A program made the translations under genes and the position numbers. Below, piece after piece: positions 35,253 to 44,283 of a stretch of DNA of 64,000 bases. This DNA comes from Borrelia sp. RT5S (GTDB lineage Bacteria > Spirochaetota > Spirochaetia > Borreliales > Borreliaceae): the NCBI RefSeq assembly GCF_021165755.1, contig NZ_CP088942.1, forward strand, positions 1 to 64,000. The letters are read 5' to 3'. Numbering within the stretch: the first letter of the stretch is position 1; every line of letters begins with the position of its first letter. The notes beneath the pieces are model-generated. The model searched no databases, had not been told where the DNA came from, and saw only the letters and a program-made list of their open reading frames with translations.

Positions 35253-36177
35253 ACACCACCTCGCCTAGTTCATTAGATTCATCGTAGAGTTTCAATTTTA
35301 GTGTGCAATCTCCTACATTGGTTAAATGAGCACTAGTTTCCTGCACAACGGCCTTTACAATTTCTCCATATCGATTAACAAATTGCACTCCGTCTCCTAC
35401 CTTGATCTTGTCTGTGAAAAGAAGTGTGGCGTTCCAAAAATTAAAACTAGACTGCCCCAATACCCTTACTTCCTTTTGAGGAATAAATAAGAGCGCATAG
35501 TCTTGTAAATTCTTATAAAATCTCTTAACCTCGCTTAATGCATTAAAGTTAATAAAAACAAACCTAGTATCAGGCTCGCTGGTCAAATCTCCAGCATCTA
35601 CAAATATTGAATGCACATATTTGCCCATAAGTTTTTCTATAAATTCTTTAAGAGTTGATACATAAAAGCTCTCATCTATTATGCGTTCTCTGTCTTTCCT
35701 GCTAATATAAATAACGGCCTTATTGTTAAATACTGTCCTTATTGCTTCCTCTAATGATTTACCACCAAAATTTTTAATAGTAAGTTTTGTATTTGAAAAT
35801 GTGTCTTTTAACATAAGGTAGACATCATACTCGCAAATAAAATCACCATTTTCAAAATCAAAATCAATGGGTGCTCCCAAATAGCCAGCCATAATGAACT
35901 TATAATCTATACTCTTCTGGTAAGAAAATTTTCCATAGTAAATCTTGGCGACATCTCCAATTTTTAAAGACTTATTAAAATTTAAAGGCATATTAAAAAA
36001 CTGAAGTCGTGCCTTTTTGCATTGCATCGAGCCTACAGTGGAATATTCATTACTAATTAAAATGTTAACAAGGGGCGCTCCATTTTTTGTCTCTATTATA
36101 AGCTTGGGTCTGGAGCCCAGAATTCCCTTGATTACACTGTAAAATTCTATTTTAAAGTTATATTGAAACAGCAACAT
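35236..36177 (-). CDS. Baseplate hub-like protein (DUF693 family by position)
   Basis: A 313-residue protein placed immediately before the spike gene. In contractile phages this position is held by the hub (gp27/gpD type), whose beta-rich start and central helical part this sequence matches in general (YNFKIEFYSVIKG at the start, a KFIEKLMGKYVHS helix region). I identify it as the Borrelia DUF693 family by order and length. It overlaps the spike gene, a tight assembly pairing. Confidence 0.55.
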   Translation of the reverse strand: MLLFQYNFKIEFYSVIKGILGSRPKLIIETKNGAPLVNILISNEYSTVGSMQCKKARLQFFNMPLNFNKSLKIGDVAKIYYGKFSYQKSIDYKFIMAGYLGAPIDFDFENGDFICEYDVYLMLKDTFSNTKLTIKNFGGKSLEEAIRTVFNNKAVIYISRKDRERIIDESFYVSTLKEFIEKLMGKYVHSIFVDAGDLTSEPDTRFVFINFNALSEVKRFYKNLQDYALLFIPQKEVRVLGQSSFNFWNATLLFTDKIKVGDGVQFVNRYGEIVKAVVQETSAHLTNVGDCTLKLKLYDESNELGEVVYESKL

Positions 36178-36232
36178 AATTTCCTTTATTAACTTCTTAA
36201 ATAACTTGTTTGTTCTAACAAGTCATTTAAAG

Positions 36233-37093
36233 CTATAAAGCTTCTCTCCCGCCTGCTGGTCTTTTGTACTCAACTGGTTTTGTGTTACTCTCAGGCTTGT
36301 CCTCCTCCTCAAGCTTATCCTTCTGAACAGGTCTTTGATTAACTGTGGGTCTAGAGCTGCCTGCTGGTCTTGCGTTGCCATTGGGTCTTTGGTTAACCGT
36401 AGGTCTAGCTCTACTTGCTGGTCTTCGGTTAACTGTAGGTCTTCCATTACCTAATGTTCTAGATCTACTTGCTGGCCTTTGATTAGATATAGGTCTACCG
36501 TTACCTGCTGGCCTTACACTGCCTGCTGGCCTTGCTCTGACTGCATTGTCGGCTGGAATACTTAAATTTATACCGAGCCTGCGTGTAATGTAATTTTCTA
36601 AAAACTCAATCTCTTGTATCTGTACATTAATAAACAATTTGGTGTAATCGGGACTCTCAATTAGATTCTTATTACTAAAATTTAAAAGCCTATATCTCTC
36701 CTTACCAAGGCGCTTTTCCATAGGGATTTCTATGATATCTTGCATCCTATTATCAACTTCTATGAAAATATCATCATCACTATGCTGGTTTCCTTTTCTT
36801 AAAAACTCAGCCTCTACTTTGAAAAAAAGATTATCTGTTATGAAGCTAAAAAGACTTTCATAATAGTTTTCAATTTCTGTTATTCTTTTTAAAATTCGAT
36901 CAGCTCTGCGTTGTCTAGTTGCATCAGCTGCCTTAAGTAAGGCACCTTCCTTGTATTCATAGCTTAAACCATATGCATCCTCAACATCCTGCTGGAAATT
37001 CCAGCTCTTGAAATTAAAAGGCCTTGGGGGTACTGTTGCAAAGAGATTTAAATTTAACAACAATAAAAATAATATACATACAACCTTAACCAT
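36233..37093 (-). CDS. Secreted protein with C-terminal RPxxN repeats inside the tail cassette
   Basis: A 286-residue protein with a signal peptide (MVKVVCILFLLLLNLNLFA). Residues 25-190 are helical. Residues 190-260 carry about 11 copies of RP(A/T/I)(G/S/V)N(Q/G/R)RP-type repeats, strongly basic, followed by an acidic/basic tail. A secreted protein between tail genes is unusual: it is neither a typical tail component nor a lysis protein I recognise. The start has AGGAG upstream. Possibly a lysis or envelope-associated accessory factor; no function assigned. Confidence 0.65.
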   Translation of the reverse strand: MVKVVCILFLLLLNLNLFATVPPRPFNFKSWNFQQDVEDAYGLSYEYKEGALLKAADATRQRRADRILKRITEIENYYESLFSFITDNLFFKVEAEFLRKGNQHSDDDIFIEVDNRMQDIIEIPMEKRLGKERYRLLNFSNKNLIESPDYTKLFINVQIQEIEFLENYITRRLGINLSIPADNAVRARPAGSVRPAGNGRPISNQRPASRSRTLGNGRPTVNRRPASRARPTVNQRPNGNARPAGSSRPTVNQRPVQKDKLEEEDKPESNTKPVEYKRPAGGREAL

Positions 37094-37114
37094 AAATATT
37101 CTCCTAAACCTATT

Positions 37115-37684
37115 CTAACCTTTATAGTTTGAAAAATTAAAAGTTTGAACTACTTTAATCTGTAAACTAATATCTAATTCATCAATAAACGGAGTGCTCC
37201 TCATTTTCAAGGAATTAATGATTGCCGTCTCGTGAAACCCTATGAAAGGGCCATACACTGTATAATAAACTCCAGCTCTAAATCTTTCTCTAAACTGCAT
37301 CTTGATGAAGTTAGAATTAAACTCCATCACACTGTTTGCAAAGGGCGTAGCTCTTAAATTGTCAAGCAAAACCTTTTCATAAAGAGATGAGAGCGTTGCG
37401 TTATGCAGAGTAATTACTTCTGGATTTGCAGTAACGTTATAATTAACGAATTCACTACGCCTGTTTGAAGGATTAATAACTGCCCTCTGACTACTAATGC
37501 TGGTTAAATGCTCCTCAACAGACCCTTTTTTGGGAAATACAAAAAAAACTTGAGGAAGATACCCCAGTCCTTTAAAATCAGGGCGTGGGAAGAGTGCAAT
37601 AAAGTTAGATGCACTTGAGAGACTTAAAATTTGACTCACAATTTCCTTAATAAGTAGTGTTGTTTTCTCTAGCATGCTATGCAT
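37115..37684 (-). CDS. Phage tail protein (DUF792 family by position)
   Basis: A 189-residue protein, soluble, beta-rich in the second half (RERFRAGVYYTVYGPFIGFHE). By its position between the tape-measure-position gene and the hub gene, it may be a distal tail or tape-associated protein. The family number is recalled from cp32 gene order and is not certain. AGGAG lies before ATG 37684. Confidence 0.5.
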   Translation of the reverse strand: MHSMLEKTTLLIKEIVSQILSLSSASNFIALFPRPDFKGLGYLPQVFFVFPKKGSVEEHLTSISSQRAVINPSNRRSEFVNYNVTANPEVITLHNATLSSLYEKVLLDNLRATPFANSVMEFNSNFIKMQFRERFRAGVYYTVYGPFIGFHETAIINSLKMRSTPFIDELDISLQIKVVQTFNFSNYKG

Positions 37685-37692
37685 ATAAGCTC

Positions 37693-39104
37693 CTAGGGCA
37701 TTCGGGAGCTCTCGCTGCCCACCTTGTAGTCATGTATATTACTACCTAAACAATTCTCTTGTGCACTGTCTTTTAATGAATCTGTTAAGTTATTAATAGC
37801 ATTCTCCATATTAAGAAAAGCATCGCTTAAGGGTTGAATAATATTCTTTTCGAAATCTAGTGAATTTACACAAATTAAAAGATCTCTGATTTGGTCTGTA
37901 AGCAATTGGACATTATCTTTAAAGCTCACTGAGATAATGCTATTCGCATCAGGCCCTTCGTTTGGGTCTAAATTGCGACTAAAGCTTGCAAGTGCACCAT
38001 CAATCTTATTCTTTACTAGATCGCCACTTAAACATTCATTATTTTCAAATTCGTTGATGGGTTTATTGTCTAGCATGCAAGCATTACTATTGCTTCGATC
38101 TGTCTTATTAATAATTGAAGCCAGCCTACTCTGGTCACCTTTAAACAAATCATACACAACAGACACAGCCTCCTCATTGTCTTGCACGTGCCTGCCGGTC
38201 TTAATACGGCTTGCAAGTTTAACAGCATCAAGCAATGTCTCCTCACTGCTTGGGGTTTCGCCTCTAGCTAGCAAGGATTTAAATCCACAAGTCTTTAAAA
38301 TGAAATCATTCATGTCTACTTGAGTTTCAAACTTACCCGTATCTGCAAGCATGTCTTTTATTCTTTTATTTTCAAAATCACTATAAGTTGCATCTTCAAT
38401 GCCTGCAAGACTAGTACCATTTGACTGCACTAAATCTGTGTTCGGGTTTTTATGTCTAGCATTACCAATACCATCAAATTGTTTACCCCAGTTAAATTCT
38501 TTAAGACCATTGTGCAAATCTAATTTAATATTAAATTTATCTTGAATGTTTGAAGAAAAGAGATGGGAGCCTGGACCATTTAAAAAATCACGCCTCTTGG
38601 GCGCTTTACTTAAGCTAGAATCGAGATTGCCCTCAGATTCCCTATTGCTAGAAATGCTTTTTAAAGCAAAGTCCAAAGGATTGTCCGTTCTAGGCATTAA
38701 ATCCAGCAAACGTATTAAGCTTGGTAAGAGATTTTCAATTAAATTACCAGATAAGTCTTTCTCATCACTGTGCTTGCCCTCTTGTTTTAAAGGATCAAGC
38801 AACACACCTTTTGCACAAAACCCCAATGCGCTGCATTCCTCTGTGGTTAAATCTAGGTCATTATCTGACTCTGGAGTACTAATAAAGGGTAAATTAGCAT
38901 TGTTAATACCTTCTTTAAATAAATCTTCTTGTGCTCGTACTCCTGAAAGAAAAGATCCAATCTGCTTTCTCAGGAAGTCCTCTTCCCCGAACCCATTAAG
39001 TCAGGAAGATGCAAAGGCCTGTTGCTTAAAGAAGGAGCAGGGAGTAGAAAAAAATCTTCAATTGTGTCATCAAAAACAAACTGCCGTTCTGGGCCGTATC
39101 TCAT
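37693..39104 (-). pseudogene. Frameshifted phage gene in the tape-measure position
   Basis: ATG 39104 overlaps the stop of the small gene before it (ATGA), so it is the true start. That frame codes MRYGPERQFVFDDTIEDFF... for 44 residues and stops at 38970. The adjoining frame is open from about 39000 through 37693 and continues naturally (GEEDFLRKQIGSFLSGV...). One extra base in the four-base G tract at 38985-38988 (minus strand) would join the two into a protein of about 470 residues. The long part is helical, Asn/Ser/Asp-rich, with a C-terminal LTDQIRDLLICVNSLDF region. The position suggests a short tape-measure protein. Confidence 0.65.
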
Positions 39105-39325
39105 AAAACCTCACATGCCCTTTTTGCTAAAAATTTTTCATAAATTTCCTTCTTAAGCTTTAAATTAGCAATTTTGTTGATTTCTACAAGTTCAGTGTAT
39201 TTAAATTGCCTTACTTCCTCATAAGTACAAACACCCATTAAAACAGGGAAATAATACTTACAAGCCTCACTCCTTAAGTATTTCAAATATGAAAAATAAT
39301 CATTTAAAGCAATATTATGACTCAT
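39101..39325 (-). CDS. Small phage tail-region protein (DUF1322 by position)
   Basis: A 74-residue helical protein. ATG 39325 has AAAGGTG a few bases upstream; an in-frame start 8 codons earlier lacks a ribosome site. The stop overlaps the ATG of the next gene. Two short genes between the tube and the tape-measure positions commonly code tail assembly chaperones. That role is inferred from position only. Confidence 0.55.
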   Translation of the reverse strand: MSHNIALNDYFSYLKYLRSEACKYYFPVLMGVCTYEEVRQFKYTELVEINKIANLKLKKEIYEKFLAKRACEVL

Positions 39326-39373
39326 TATCGCACCTTTGTTTAAATTCACTTATTTAAATACAAATCTAATAAA

Positions 39374-39787
39374 TTACAAAGAAACCAGGCTCTCGTAATT
39401 CCACCTATCATCAATATGAGAATACTTAACAAAATTCCCACCAGAGTCTTGTTGGCTTTCAACGTACACCAAACTAGGTTCCTTAAGTCCTTCAATTTTT
39501 TCTACTAAAGAATACTGAACAGCAAAAAGAATGGTGGGAAGGGCATATTTATACAAAAATGAATGTCTTCTATTGTTATTAATAATTTCGTAAAATTCAT
39601 CAAAAAAGACAGGAGATATCATTAAAGAACTTATTCTTTTAAGTACTGAAAGGTCGTTAAGCTCACGTCTTAAAGTTTCTTGATTAACATCAAATCCCAA
39701 AATAGAATCCCATTCATACATAGGAATATCTCTTAATGTGTATTCATAAATCTTGTCTTTAGATAAAATTTTTAACTTGTACCGCAT
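39374..39787 (-). CDS. Phage tail-region protein (DUF1473 by position)
   Basis: A 137-residue protein. The start ATG 39787 lies directly against the TAG of the preceding gene. A tail-assembly chaperone role is suggested by position between the tube-like and tape-measure-like genes. No motif is decisive. Confidence 0.5.
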   Translation of the reverse strand: MRYKLKILSKDKIYEYTLRDIPMYEWDSILGFDVNQETLRRELNDLSVLKRISSLMISPVFFDEFYEIINNNRRHSFLYKYALPTILFAVQYSLVEKIEGLKEPSLVYVESQQDSGGNFVKYSHIDDRWNYESLVSL

Positions 39788-40207
39788 CTAGTTCCTCTCA
39801 ACTTCACAATTGATTGCATGTATTACAAAATTAACAGCCTCATTATCATTTGAATAACTCCTACTTGGCACTTCAGCAAAAAATGCACTATTGGACACAA
39901 TTTTGAGGCCCATTTGATCATTAAATACCAATGGTTTAAGTTTTTCTAATTTTGAAGAATTAGAGTAAAATTGCTCATTGCTAAGTTTGGTTAAAAGCTT
40001 ATAATCAAGAGAACCTTTAGTTATCTCTAAATTAAATATGTGCGTAACGGTACGTGGATCCCTGAAACTAGGAATTGGAACATTTCTGTCCTCCGTACTT
40101 GCTGTAGCCATGGTGGAAGGAGATGTTAAATATTGTATCCTCCCTCTGTCTATTAAAGCACCTGCAAAGCTAAAAAATACTAAATCTAGTGAATAGTATT
40201 CCTTCAT
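39788..40207 (-). CDS. Phage protein in the tail-tube position (DUF1463 by position)
   Basis: A 139-residue protein. Its ATG overlaps the TAA of the DUF787 gene by one base (TAATG). Following the sheath-like protein, it takes the place of the tail tube protein in contractile-tail phages, and its length (about 140) suits a tube protein. No signature motif is visible, so this is positional. Confidence 0.55.
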   Translation of the reverse strand: MKEYYSLDLVFFSFAGALIDRGRIQYLTSPSTMATASTEDRNVPIPSFRDPRTVTHIFNLEITKGSLDYKLLTKLSNEQFYSNSSKLEKLKPLVFNDQMGLKIVSNSAFFAEVPSRSYSNDNEAVNFVIHAINCEVERN

Positions 40208-41283
40208 TAAACAGCCTCCCTTTTTAAATAATCATTAATATCATCGCTAGTTATGTCTAGGACAACACTTTTAAAACTGTCATTGTATTTAACACGAATT
40301 GATAAATTTAATGCCAATCCATTGCTTGCCTTAAGCTCAAGTTTAATGTCAGAGAAAGATACAATCAGTCCCGCATCTGTGAAACCTTTAAATAAACACT
40401 CAAGTCCTGCTGTGTATGCGTTGTTGCCGTCTCCAACTTTTAACTGGCTAAGTTTGCTATTTTGTCTATTGTTACGACTCCAAATACGAATGAGCTCACG
40501 GGTGGCTTCTGTTCTTAAGAGATAATACGTAAAGGCCTCATCAATTGCATTACCGGCAAGATCAACTCCTTCTTTGAATGCTAAAACCCCATCTCTTCCC
40601 GTTTCATTGAGTAGAGAATAAAAATTAATATTGTTTCTTCGCAACGCACTAATTAAACTTGCATCATAAATTGGACTCGCTTTAAGTGTAAGCCCATAAG
40701 GATTTACAGAATGAAAAATTGATGCTTGATGTAGATACTGGGATATAAACTTAAGATGTAGATCATCATTATCCTTTACGTAGACAAGAATTACCCCATC
40801 AAGCTCACTTGAACTCCTATCCTTTAAACCCTTGGGCAAATCCTTGCCCTTAGTTGGCAATACAATAAACCTAGCCAGCCCCCTTAAAGCTTCACAATCA
40901 CCCTTTAAAGAACCCTCAGCTGGCTCTTCTATGAATACCACAAAGGTGTGTACATGCTCACCTAGGAATTTTGTTGCCTCTTTAATATCTTGATAGATGT
41001 ACAAATCAACAGACCTCAGGCCTTCGGATGCAAAGAGGGAAGAAAACTTACCTGCAAGAAGAGTTCGCTGTGTCTCAGCCGTCTTCTTCCGAGTCTCGTC
41101 ACTGCTGTATTCCTGTCTGAGCTCAATGGATGCTATGCTTTCTTTGTAATTTGAAATATTTAAAACAAAATGCCCTTTACTTAAACAGTCACTTTTGTAA
41201 ATAAGTAAAGGATTATAGTAGCCAACATTATTTAGCTTAACCTTATTTTCAATTAAATTAACCTTAATTGTATCTTGTGGCAT
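40207..41283 (-). CDS. Tail-sheath-like protein (DUF787 family)
   Basis: A 358-residue protein with a Borrelia DUF787-like start (MPQDTIKVNLIENKVKLNNVGYYNPLLIYKS). It has an internal alpha/beta region (residues 100-190: VFVIEEPAEGSL, LARFIVLPTKG) like the domains of phage tail sheaths (DUF3383 family). cp32 phages have contractile tails. AAAGGAG precedes ATG 41283. It is adjacent to the tube-position gene, with overlapping stop/start, as sheath and tube usually are. Confidence 0.65.
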   Translation of the reverse strand: MPQDTIKVNLIENKVKLNNVGYYNPLLIYKSDCLSKGHFVLNISNYKESIASIELRQEYSSDETRKKTAETQRTLLAGKFSSLFASEGLRSVDLYIYQDIKEATKFLGEHVHTFVVFIEEPAEGSLKGDCEALRGLARFIVLPTKGKDLPKGLKDRSSSELDGVILVYVKDNDDLHLKFISQYLHQASIFHSVNPYGLTLKASPIYDASLISALRRNNINFYSLLNETGRDGVLAFKEGVDLAGNAIDEAFTYYLLRTEATRELIRIWSRNNRQNSKLSQLKVGDGNNAYTAGLECLFKGFTDAGLIVSFSDIKLELKASNGLALNLSIRVKYNDSFKSVVLDITSDDINDYLKREAV

Positions 41284-41327
41284 ATAATCTCCTTTTTAAA
41301 TCTAATTTTTAATTTCTAGTCTCAACT

Positions 41328-41873
41328 TTAACTTGCAATCTCAGTGGCCTGTATGTTCGCTCTGTAGGTCTGACTTAAACCCAGAACTGCCCTGTTTCTT
41401 CTCCCTGAAACTTTTACAAAACCGTTATTATTTAAATTACTTGTTGCATTTATGTAATAAGCTAGTGACAAGCTATCTGAACTCTTAAGCTTTTTCGTAA
41501 ACTCGAATTTATGAGAATTTGAGTGCAAAAACTCCAAAAAATGCTCATAAATGCCATGCAAATTGCGGTAAAGCTCTCTTTCACTTAAATCCCTAACAAA
41601 TCCCATAAAATGAAGAGTAAAATTTAGCCCAAATTCATTAACATTCTCGTAAAAACCACCACTCCTTAATTCGCGAGGAGCAAGACCCTCGTATCCTTCT
41701 GGCCTTACCACAAGTAAATCGGGATGCTTATCTTGTAAATCACTTAAATAAAGATTACCCTGCAAATTTAAAAGCTCTATTTCTAGACAATGCTTCCTTA
41801 AATACTCCTTAAATTTAAGGAGTATTTTTATTAGAAATTCTTGAGATTCACATAAACCTAATAACATACCCAT
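41328..41873 (-). CDS. Phage tail/connector protein (DUF764 by position)
   Basis: A 181-residue protein (MGMLLGLCESQEF start, no strong ribosome site) between DUF1506- and DUF787-like genes, where a tail terminator or completion protein is usual. A perfect 28-bp palindrome lies inside its N-terminal coding part (41800-41827). No catalytic motif is visible. Confidence 0.5.
   Translation of the reverse strand: MGMLLGLCESQEFLIKILLKFKEYLRKHCLEIELLNLQGNLYLSDLQDKHPDLLVVRPEGYEGLAPRELRSGGFYENVNEFGLNFTLHFMGFVRDLSERELYRNLHGIYEHFLEFLHSNSHKFEFTKKLKSSDSLSLAYYINATSNLNNNGFVKVSGRRNRAVLGLSQTYRANIQATEIAS
41800..41827. repeat. Perfect 28-bp palindrome inside a phage gene
   Basis: AAATACTCCTTAAATTTAAGGAGTATTT reads identically on both strands from 41800 to 41827, with the AAATTT centre at 41811-41816. 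It lies within coding sequence for the KFKEYLRKH region of the DUF764-like protein. Confidence 0.85.
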
Positions 41874-41902
41874 CCATTACCAATTCAGTTAAATTCATGC
41901 AA

Positions 41903-42277
41903 CTAAAGTCCCTGAAGGATTAAAGTGGTATAGCCAATTTCATTTTGAGCATACCCTGTTATGCTAATAATCTCTAGCAAATTTTTATTAACCATCACAT
42001 GCTCTTCCGGCCTGAAATCAAGAAAATCTATTGTATAAACTTTAGCAAAAAATTCATTGGCAAAAAATTTTGTATCAAAAAGCTCAATTTTCTCTTCTCT
42101 TGTAAGTGGTAGGAAAACACCAGCAAACCTGGCAACATTATTTTTGCTAATCCTTTTCTCGTAAGAAGCATTAGCCTCATTCTTAACTAAGACCTTTTTA
42201 AATAAAAACATAGGTTGTGCATATCTTTTAATACTGTTCTTTAAAGATAAATTAACTGCTTCAATTCCATTCATCAT
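41903..42277 (-). CDS. Phage head-tail protein (DUF1506 by position)
   Basis: A 124-residue protein starting MMNGIEAVNLSLKNSI; AGGAG precedes the first ATG at 42277, which overlaps the end of the upstream gene by 4 bp. It has a compact alpha/beta pattern ending in TTLILQGL. By order it would be a head-closure or neck protein. Confidence 0.55.
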   Translation of the reverse strand: MMNGIEAVNLSLKNSIKRYAQPMFLFKKVLVKNEANASYEKRISKNNVARFAGVFLPLTREEKIELFDTKFFANEFFAKVYTIDFLDFRPEEHVMVNKNLLEIISITGYAQNEIGYTTLILQGL

Positions 42278-42678
42278 ACAACTCCTATTAACACTCTGTT
42301 TTTATCCGTAATAATTTCATCCAATAAATTCTTAAATGCAATACAAAAATCTCGGCTTGAAGCCTCTTCTCTTACCACATAGTCGCAATACTCTACCGAT
42401 ATTTCATTAAATCTCTCTGCCTTCACTTTACTAGAGTCAAAATGAGTAAGCCTACCTCTTTTCTTAAGTTCACATCCCATGAAATAATAAATGAGTAAAA
42501 ATGCCTTACCTACATTTAAATCCCCTATGCCTATGTCCCTGCTATGCAAGACATCCTCAAGTAAGCTTAAATACATATGAAATTCACTAATGCTGAACTC
42601 TTCTGCTTTAAGCATAAGCAAGCTCCCTACCCTTGAATATGTTTCTTCCAATGAACTTAAAATTCCTTCGCAGTTCAT
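42274..42678 (-). CDS. Phage connector-type protein (DUF3890 by position)
   Basis: A 134-residue protein. ATG 42678 is chosen because a GGAAA ribosome-like site precedes it; a TTG four codons earlier overlaps the previous stop. The sequence is mostly helical with a Cys-containing C-terminal half. It lies directly after the putative capsid, which suits a head-tail connector. Confidence 0.5.
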   Translation of the reverse strand: MNCEGILSSLEETYSRVGSLLMLKAEEFSISEFHMYLSLLEDVLHSRDIGIGDLNVGKAFLLIYYFMGCELKKRGRLTHFDSSKVKAERFNEISVEYCDYVVREEASSRDFCIAFKNLLDEIITDKNRVLIGVV

Positions 42679-42680
42679 CT

Positions 42681-43607
42681 TTATTTCCAAGTTACTTTAA
42701 GTCTAAGTATCGAACTCTCGCTTGCAAGAATACTACCAATAGAAAAATCTAGAAAACTAGTTCTGAAGTTACTACTCGATATTTGTGTATATGCATTAAG
42801 CACAGGCGGATGCCCATCCTTTAACAACACAAGTCTAGGGCTTCTTGGATAAATTAACATCTCATCTTCTAGTAAATTCGTAGTTTCAAGATCAATATCA
42901 GCATCATTATTTATTGCTCTTAAGCAATCAAATAACATATCCTTGTATGAATAATGATTATTCGGTAATCTTTGTAGCAAAAGACCCTTAATCCTAGGGG
43001 TAGTTAAAACTTTAAAAGGAACACTCCTGTTATCTTCTAAATTAATCTCTCCAATCTCAGCATTGCAAGCTTTAACTAAATCTAGTGCCTCCCCTACCTG
43101 TACTGTCTTATCTATTTGTCCTGGAAGATTAAGTAGTCCATACATGGTCTCTTGATTAGATTCATCAAGAAGAAGAGTTCTATTCTGCTTCTTATCTGAG
43201 AAGCAAAGTCCACCCCTTAAGTATTGAGCACTTATCAGTTTGTGTATCTCAGCTATTGAATACCTGAGCCCCTCACTCATATTAATATTATTAACAGCTT
43301 GTATGTCCAATTTTCCATCAGGGGCATAATACGTAAATGCATACTGAAACGGTAAGTAGTTTAGCGACACTACTTGCCTCTTAAACTTAACGGTAGCAAC
43401 CGTACTAAAATCATTAACCTTAAGCGTTGGCGGCCCTGTTAGGTTTGAATGCCACTTTACAACCCTCTCGCTTGCAAGTGATATATCACTAACCTCTACT
43501 TGCTCATTATCAAAGAAATGATAGTACTCCGGTATTGGTCTTTGGATAGATAAAGATTCCCTTATGGTATTTATAAATTCTTCATTATTAAATAGACTTT
43601 CACTCAA
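42681..43607 (-). CDS. Putative major capsid protein
   Basis: A 308-residue protein starting at TTG 43607 with AGGAG about 9 bases upstream. Central beta-rich segments (LKVNDFSTVATVKFKRQVVSL) and a RSPRLVLLKDG region near the end fit a HK97-like shell protein (DUF2184-type), and it lies directly downstream of the portal, scaffold-position and DUF228 genes. The capsid role is inferred from size and order. I do not recall a Borrelia DUF number for it. Confidence 0.55.
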   Translation of the reverse strand: MSESLFNNEEFINTIRESLSIQRPIPEYYHFFDNEQVEVSDISLASERVVKWHSNLTGPPTLKVNDFSTVATVKFKRQVVSLNYLPFQYAFTYYAPDGKLDIQAVNNINMSEGLRYSIAEIHKLISAQYLRGGLCFSDKKQNRTLLLDESNQETMYGLLNLPGQIDKTVQVGEALDLVKACNAEIGEINLEDNRSVPFKVLTTPRIKGLLLQRLPNNHYSYKDMLFDCLRAINNDADIDLETTNLLEDEMLIYPRSPRLVLLKDGHPPVLNAYTQISSSNFRTSFLDFSIGSILASESSILRLKVTWK

Positions 43608-43625
43608 TGTTTTAATTCTCCTTTT

Positions 43626-44237
43626 TTAACTATCTTTCTTAATCGGCTTGCTTATAAGCATAACTCTTGCACCGTAATACCCAGCTTTATCTTTAAACTG
43701 TAAAGCATCACTTAAGGCTAATGCGTGCATGTAAGTGCCCTTGCTCTGAACCCTCTTAAGCACACCCGACTCATCAAAAGCTAACCTATCCCCAGATTTA
43801 ACATCCTGACTAGCAAGTAAAACACATTCAAAACTACTAGCAACCGATACTACTGTTGCTGTCCTGGTAAACTCATCATAGTCTATGCAAATACCATAAA
43901 GATCCTCCTCTCCTCCTCGTGCAACTCTGTCCCCAACCCCATCACCAACAACAAGCTTTACACCACACTTGTAGCAAAAATCAACCGCTTGATAATTTTC
44001 AAATTTCTCTCCTGCAAAAAACTTAAGCCCCCCTTTGTGTGCAAAATATATGTCCCCAGACCCAAATTTGTCAGGTTTACTGAAAACGGATGGGTATGTG
44101 TTACAACTTACACTCTTAAGTTTTTCCAAAACCAATGTTTGCTTGTTCTGCTCAGAAGATAAGAATTGACTCCCTACCTTACTCTTACCGTACTGTACTG
44201 TGGTTAAGCTTACCCCCAGATCACTTTCGTCCTGCAT
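43626..44237 (-). CDS. DUF228 family phage head protein
   Basis: A 203-residue protein of the Borrelia DUF228 type: VFSKPDKFGSGDIYFAHKGGLKF, then FCYKCGVKLVVGDGVGDRV with two Cys, then a beta-rich LYGICIDYDEFTRTATVVSV and KSGDRLAFDESGVLKRV. Such compact beta proteins next to the capsid gene often act as head decoration (DUF2190-like). AGGAG precedes ATG 44237. Confidence 0.65.
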   Translation of the reverse strand: MQDESDLGVSLTTVQYGKSKVGSQFLSSEQNKQTLVLEKLKSVSCNTYPSVFSKPDKFGSGDIYFAHKGGLKFFAGEKFENYQAVDFCYKCGVKLVVGDGVGDRVARGGEEDLYGICIDYDEFTRTATVVSVASSFECVLLASQDVKSGDRLAFDESGVLKRVQSKGTYMHALALSDALQFKDKAGYYGARVMLISKPIKKDS

Positions 44238-44283
44238 AAAATATTCTCCTTATATTTTTTTAAATTAAAACCTTTAAATTAAC

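Noticed and set aside
38546-39106. 186-codon frame on the plus strand opposite the frameshifted phage gene
   Set aside because: The minus strand carries an overlapping ATGA start and continuous phage order; the plus frame has no ribosome site and a typical Ser/Leu shadow composition.
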